Below, piece after piece: positions 1 to 5,891 of a stretch of DNA of 5,891 bases. A model generated the notes under the pieces. That model did not search any database and was not told the origin of the DNA. It was given only the letters and a program-made list of their open reading frames with translations. Origin of the DNA: an uncultured delta proteobacterium (GTDB lineage Bacteria > Myxococcota_A > Bradymonadia > REDH01); assembly GCA_903912275.1 (NCBI GenBank), contig CAIWGR010000386.1, positions 1-5,891 of the forward strand. Reading direction: 5' to 3'. Numbering within the stretch: the first letter of the stretch is position 1; each line of letters starts with the position of its first letter. Position numbers and translations under genes: made by a program.

Positions 1-3729
<3,729 letters not shown>

Positions 3730-3745
3730 AATCGGGCCTCTTTGC

Positions 3746-3786
3746 AGCGCCGCGCGGCCTTAGGTCGCGCGGCGCTTGCCGTTTTT
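3746..3786 (+). terminator. Intrinsic terminator after rpoC
   Basis: A 14-bp GC-rich stem pairs 3746–3759 with 3763–3776 and contains one G·U wobble (3757/3765) around a TTA loop. Two further pairs can form below it (3744–3745 with 3778–3779) if T3777 bulges. A run of five T follows at 3782–3786. It begins 17 bases after the rpoC stop codon, as expected for the end of the rpoB-rpoC transcript. The structure is seen directly; its activity is inferred. Confidence 0.9.
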
Positions 3787-3794
3787 GTGAGGAC

Positions 3795-3824
3795 CCGCCC
3801 GCTTGACCTTGTGTTGACGGGCGG
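3795..3824. repeat. Inverted repeat enclosing the rpsL -35 box
   Basis: Perfect 7-bp arms CCGCCCG (3795–3801) and CGGGCGG (3818–3824) flank 16 bases that hold the -35 hexamer and most of the spacer. The right arm ends one base before the -10. The spacing of the arms, about two helical turns, would suit a dimeric DNA-binding protein. GC-rich sequence makes chance pairing plausible, so only the repeat itself is certain. Confidence 0.5.
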
Positions 3825-3831
3825 CTATACA
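3803..3831 (+). promoter_or_regulatory. Sigma70-type promoter for rpsL-rpsG
   Basis: A -35 element TTGACC (3803–3808, five of six consensus bases) is followed by exactly 17 bp and a -10 element TATACA (3826–3831, four of six, lacking the final T). Read one base earlier, it is CTTGAC-N17-CTATAC, close to the pattern described for alphaproteobacterial housekeeping promoters. It sits just after the rpoC terminator and would give a start site near 3837–3840 and a leader of about 45 nt. The bases after the -10 (CGGCCTC) are GC-rich, as in many ribosomal promoters under stringent (ppGpp) control. That regulation is inference. Confidence 0.7.
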
Positions 3832-3849
3832 CGGCCTCCCTCTAGGACC

Positions 3850-3862
3850 GCCCCATCGGGGC
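3850..3862 (+). other. Small hairpin in the rpsL leader
   Basis: GCCCC (3850–3854) and GGGGC (3858–3862) pair perfectly around a three-base ATC loop. Flanking CCG (3848–3850) and CGG (3868–3870) offer an alternative pairing. It lies in the predicted 5' leader, ending 21 bases before the rpsL start. It could influence initiation, but no known leader family is recognised. Confidence 0.4.
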
Positions 3863-3883
3863 CTCTTCGGATTTTCGAGACAA

Positions 3884-4255
3884 ATGCCCACGATTAACCA
3901 GCTTGTCCGTAGCGGACGCGAACTGCAGCGCACGAAGACCTCGGCGCCTGCGCTTCGCTCCTGCCCCCAGAAGCGCGGCGTTTGCACGCGCGTCTACACC
4001 ACGACCCCCAAGAAGCCCAACTCGGCGCTTCGCAAGGTCGCGCGTGTTCGCCTGACGAACGGCATGGAAGTCACCTCCTACATCCCGGGCGAAGGTCACA
4101 ACCTTCAGGAGCACTCGGTCGTCCTCATCCGTGGCGGCCGCGTCAAGGACCTTCCGGGCGTCCGTTACCACATCATCCGTGGCACGCTCGATGCGACTGG
4201 CGTTAGCGCCCGTCGTCAGGCGCGCTCGAAGTACGGCGCCAAGCGTCCCAAGTAG
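3884..4255 (+). CDS. rpsL: 30S ribosomal protein S12
   Basis: S12 lies at the decoding centre of the small ribosomal subunit and contributes to tRNA selection accuracy. The 123-residue product has the usual bacterial length and aligns with E. coli S12 without gaps through the N-terminal half. It starts MPTINQLVR and contains the TTTPKKPNSALRKV loop, GEGHNLQEHS, RGGRVKDLPGVRYH and the C-terminal RSKYGAKRPK. Lys43 and Lys88, where substitutions commonly give streptomycin resistance, are both wild type. Asp89, the residue methylthiolated in E. coli, is present. The start at 3884 fits the family N-terminus. Upstream there is only a weak GAGA (3877–3880) as a possible Shine-Dalgarno. Codon choice is strongly biased: all 17 Arg codons are CGC or CGT. 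It is the first gene of a new transcript and is followed 39 bases later by rpsG. Confidence 0.98.
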   Translation: MPTINQLVRSGRELQRTKTSAPALRSCPQKRGVCTRVYTTTPKKPNSALRKVARVRLTNGMEVTSYIPGEGHNLQEHSVVLIRGGRVKDLPGVRYHIIRGTLDATGVSARRQARSKYGAKRPK

Positions 4256-4283
4256 TTTCGTTTCACCGACTGGTTATCTTTTT

Positions 4284-4289
4284 AAGGGA
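4284..4289 (+). promoter_or_regulatory. Shine-Dalgarno of rpsG
   Basis: AAGGGA lies five bases before the rpsG ATG and is the only good Shine-Dalgarno in this window. It overlaps a short palindrome, GGGAATCCC (4286–4294), that could fold weakly over the site. It supports the ATG at 4295 as the true start. Confidence 0.75.
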
Positions 4290-4294
4290 ATCCC

Positions 4295-4768
4295 ATGCCA
4301 CGCAGGCGAGAAGTACCTAAGCGTCCGATGATGCCCGACCCGAAGTATGGCGACAAGCTTGTCACCCGCTTCGTCAACAGCCTGATGGTCGCAGGCAAGA
4401 AGAGCACCGCAGAGTCCATCCTCTACGGCGCCCTCGATATCCTTGAAGAGCGGAGCAAGGGTGAGAACCCTGTCGAGATCTTCCGCAAGGCCGTCGAGAA
4501 CGCAAAGCCAGCCGTTGAGGTGAAGAGCCGTCGCGTTGGTGGCTCCACCTACCAGGTGCCCGTCGAAGTTCGCGCTGAGCGCCGTGTGGCCCTCTCGGTT
4601 CGTTGGCTCATCCAGGCTGCCCGTTCGCGCGGTGAGCGCACGATGATGGAGAAGCTGGCGAACGAGCTCCTCGACGCCGCCAACATCCGCGGTGCCGCGA
4701 TCAAGAAGAAAGACGAGACGCACCGCATGGCTGACGCCAACAAGGCGTTCGCCCACTACCGCTGGTAA
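4295..4768 (+). CDS. rpsG: 30S ribosomal protein S7
   Basis: S7 is a primary 16S rRNA-binding protein that nucleates assembly of the 30S head and contacts mRNA and tRNA near the exit site. The product is 157 residues, matching the common bacterial length. Recognisable segments include the N-terminal MPRRREVPKR, LMVAGKKSTAE, EVKSRRVGGSTYQVPVEVR with its rRNA-binding basic residues, and the C-terminal HRMADANKAFAHYRW. The start is fixed by the Shine-Dalgarno five bases upstream and by the family N-terminus. The gene follows rpsL by 39 bases, consistent with one transcript. In E. coli, S7 represses its own operon by binding the rpsL-rpsG intergenic RNA. The gap here is too short to hold that larger E. 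coli structure, so any feedback must use another site. Gly codons are only GGC or GGT, as expected for high expression. Confidence 0.98.
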   Translation: MPRRREVPKRPMMPDPKYGDKLVTRFVNSLMVAGKKSTAESILYGALDILEERSKGENPVEIFRKAVENAKPAVEVKSRRVGGSTYQVPVEVRAERRVALSVRWLIQAARSRGERTMMEKLANELLDAANIRGAAIKKKDETHRMADANKAFAHYRW

Positions 4769-4775
4769 CCGACGC

Positions 4776-4794
4776 GTTCAGGACTGTCCTGAAC
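4776..4794. repeat. Perfect palindrome downstream of rpsG
   Basis: GTTCAGGA (4776–4783) and TCCTGAAC (4787–4794) are exact inverted copies separated by CTG. The element starts eight bases after the rpsG stop codon. As RNA it would form an 8-bp stem without a following U-run; as DNA it has the form of a dimer operator. A partial copy TGAAC follows at 4795–4799. Its function is unknown. Confidence 0.6.
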
Positions 4795-4808
4795 TGAACC
4801 TCTCTTGC

Positions 4809-4840
4809 TGAGCCGGCCCTAGGGTCGGCTCGTCTTGTAT
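4809..4840 (+). terminator. Terminator-like hairpin between rpsG and fusA
   Basis: A 9-bp stem pairs 4810–4818 with 4823–4831, with one G·U wobble (4816/4825), around the loop CTAG. An outer T·G pair (4809/4832) is possible. The next bases (TCTTGTAT) are T-rich but not a clean run, so termination may be partial. The top of the stem matches the rpoC terminator. The hairpin ends only 13 bases before the fusA GTG, so it could instead act as a leader structure controlling fusA. Confidence 0.6.
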
Positions 4841-4845
4841 GTGCC

Positions 4846-5891
4846 GTGACCGAATCGCTCCAACATATGCGCAACATTGGAATCATGGCGCACATCGACG
4901 CTGGTAAGACCACCGTCACGGAGCGCATCCTGTTTTACACGGGGCGTACCCATAAGATCGGGGAAGTCCATGATGGCGCAGCCACGATGGACTGGATGGT
5001 GCAGGAACAGGAGCGCGGCATCACAATCACCGCAGCCGCGACAACCTGCTTCTGGAATGACCACCGCATCAACATCATCGACACCCCTGGCCACGTAGAC
5101 TTCACCATTGAGGTCGAGCGCTCGCTGCGGGTACTTGATGGGGCGATCGGTGTGTTCTGTGCCGTCGCAGCCGTTCAGCCGCAGTCAGAGACCGTCTGGC
5201 GTCAAGCCAACCGGTACGGAGTTCCCCGGATTGCCTTCGTCAACAAGATGGACCGGGTCGGTGCCGACTTTGATCACGTGCTGCTCAAGATGCGCGATCG
5301 GCTCAAGTGCCAGCCCGTCGCGCTTCAACTCCCCATGGGACAGGCCGAGACCTTTGTTGGGCAGATCGATCTGCTCAAGATGAAGGCCTATCGTTATGAC
5401 TCTGAGTCGCTCGGAGCCTCGATCCTCGAAGAGGAGATCCCAGCGGATTTCCTTGCTGATGCAACCGCCGCGCGGGAGCGGATGGTTGAAGCAATCGCCG
5501 AGGGGGACGATGAGATCGCCACACGGTTTCTGGAGGGCGAAGAGATCGCCACCAGCGACCTACGTGCCGCGATCCGGAGAGGCTGCCTCGCATTAACGCT
5601 GGTTCCTGTTCTGCTGGGCTCGGCGTTCAAGAACAAGGGAGTCCAGCCACTGCTCGACGCAGTCGTTGACTATCTTCCGTCGCCGCTCGACGTGAAGCCC
5701 GTTCGAGGCCTCAAGCCCGCCTCCGTCAAGGCAGTCGAAGCCTTCCCGCGGCCATTCGAAGATGGTGACTACGAGAGCCGGCCCGCGGATGCCTCGGCTC
5801 CCTTTGCGGCGCTCGCGTTCAAGATCATGAACGACCCCTACGTGGGCACGCTTACCTACTTCCGGGTCTACAGCGGCACCTTCTCCGCTGG
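4846..5891 (+). CDS. fusA: Elongation factor G (3'-truncated by the window)
   Basis: EF-G is the GTPase that drives ribosomal translocation and, with RRF, recycling. The window holds 348 codons plus two bases, about half of the roughly 700-residue family length: the G domain and the beginning of domain II. All GTPase motifs are intact: G1 AHIDAGKTT (residues 15–23), G2 RGITI (57–61), G3 DTPGH (79–83, with the catalytic His83), G4 NKMD (133–136) and G5 SAF (259–261). Domain II begins near residue 320. The GTG at 4846 is preferred because it gives a short leader, TESLQHM, before RNIGI, matching the usual L-x-x-x-RNIGI. The in-frame ATG at 4867 would remove it. No Shine-Dalgarno or clear promoter is visible. 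The linker after YLPSP (281–321) is about 12 residues longer than in E. coli. Codon bias is weaker than in rpsL and rpsG. It is probably the main EF-G, though a secondary paralogue is possible. Confidence 0.95.
   Translation, partial: MTESLQHMRNIGIMAHIDAGKTTVTERILFYTGRTHKIGEVHDGAATMDWMVQEQERGITITAAATTCFWNDHRINIIDTPGHVDFTIEVERSLRVLDGAIGVFCAVAAVQPQSETVWRQANRYGVPRIAFVNKMDRVGADFDHVLLKMRDRLKCQPVALQLPMGQAETFVGQIDLLKMKAYRYDSESLGASILEEEIPADFLADATAARERMVEAIAEGDDEIATRFLEGEEIATSDLRAAIRRGCLALTLVPVLLGSAFKNKGVQPLLDAVVDYLPSPLDVKPVRGLKPASVKAVEAFPRPFEDGDYESRPADASAPFAALAFKIMNDPYVGTLTYFRVYSGTFSA

Larger units (their letters stand above)
3731..3867 (+). repeat. Short direct repeat in the rpoC-rpsL gap
   Basis: ATCGGGCCTCTT (3731–3742, right after the rpoC stop) recurs as ATCGGGGCCTCTT (3855–3867, in the rpsL leader) with one extra G. 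The copies bracket the terminator and promoter. They may be coincidental in GC-rich sequence; no role is known. Confidence 0.35.

Noticed and set aside
4010..4150. Possible streptomycin-resistance substitutions in S12
   Set aside because: Lys43 and Lys88 are both wild type, and the surrounding loops match the standard sequence.
3842..4171. A minus-strand open frame opposite rpsL
   Set aside because: It lies almost wholly over the S12 coding region and has low-complexity Ala/Arg-rich content typical of GC-rich antisense frames.
4274..4756. A 160-codon minus-strand open frame opposite rpsG
   Set aside because: It is a shadow of the strongly biased rpsG sequence with no recognisable product; S7 on the + strand is unambiguous.
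4867..4869. ATG as an alternative fusA start
   Set aside because: Starting here would remove the short N-terminal segment that EF-G proteins have before RNIGI. The GTG at 4846 restores it. The ATG also lacks a Shine-Dalgarno.

Overview
This is an ordinary but well-preserved housekeeping segment from a GC-rich Gram-negative-type bacterium. All genes lie on the + strand in the order rpoC (5'-truncated) – rpsL – rpsG – fusA (3'-truncated), the conserved junction between the RNA polymerase genes and the 'str' ribosomal cluster. RpoC carries a long insertion in the trigger loop comparable to the SI3 module of Escherichia coli. That points to the Proteobacteria or related Gram-negative phyla such as Myxococcota, Acidobacteriota or Gemmatimonadota. 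The S12 sequence looks alphaproteobacterial, while S7 and EF-G look more delta/gamma-like, so I do not assign a phylum.

Layout: bases 1–3729 encode 1242 residues of RpoC (beta'), lacking about the first 118 residues. A strong intrinsic terminator (3746–3786) closes the polymerase transcript. A sigma70-type promoter (TTGACC, 17 bp, TATACA) follows at once and should start a new transcript for rpsL (3884–4255) and rpsG (4295–4768). The 77-bp gap before fusA holds a perfect 8-bp-arm palindrome and a second hairpin that resembles an intrinsic terminator. fusA starts at a GTG (4846) and runs off the window end.

The genes cooperate in gene expression. RpoC forms half of the polymerase active site, S12 and S7 are small-subunit ribosomal proteins (decoding centre and head/mRNA exit region), and EF-G drives translocation. 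I found no mobile element, CRISPR array, tRNA or rRNA, and no novel system.

The points worth a second look are all at gene boundaries. fusA seems partly uncoupled from rpsL-rpsG: it lies behind a terminator-like hairpin, has no visible Shine-Dalgarno, uses GTG, and has clearly weaker codon bias than its neighbours. The two terminator hairpins share an identical five-pair top with the same G·U wobble, and the rpsL promoter lies within an inverted repeat.
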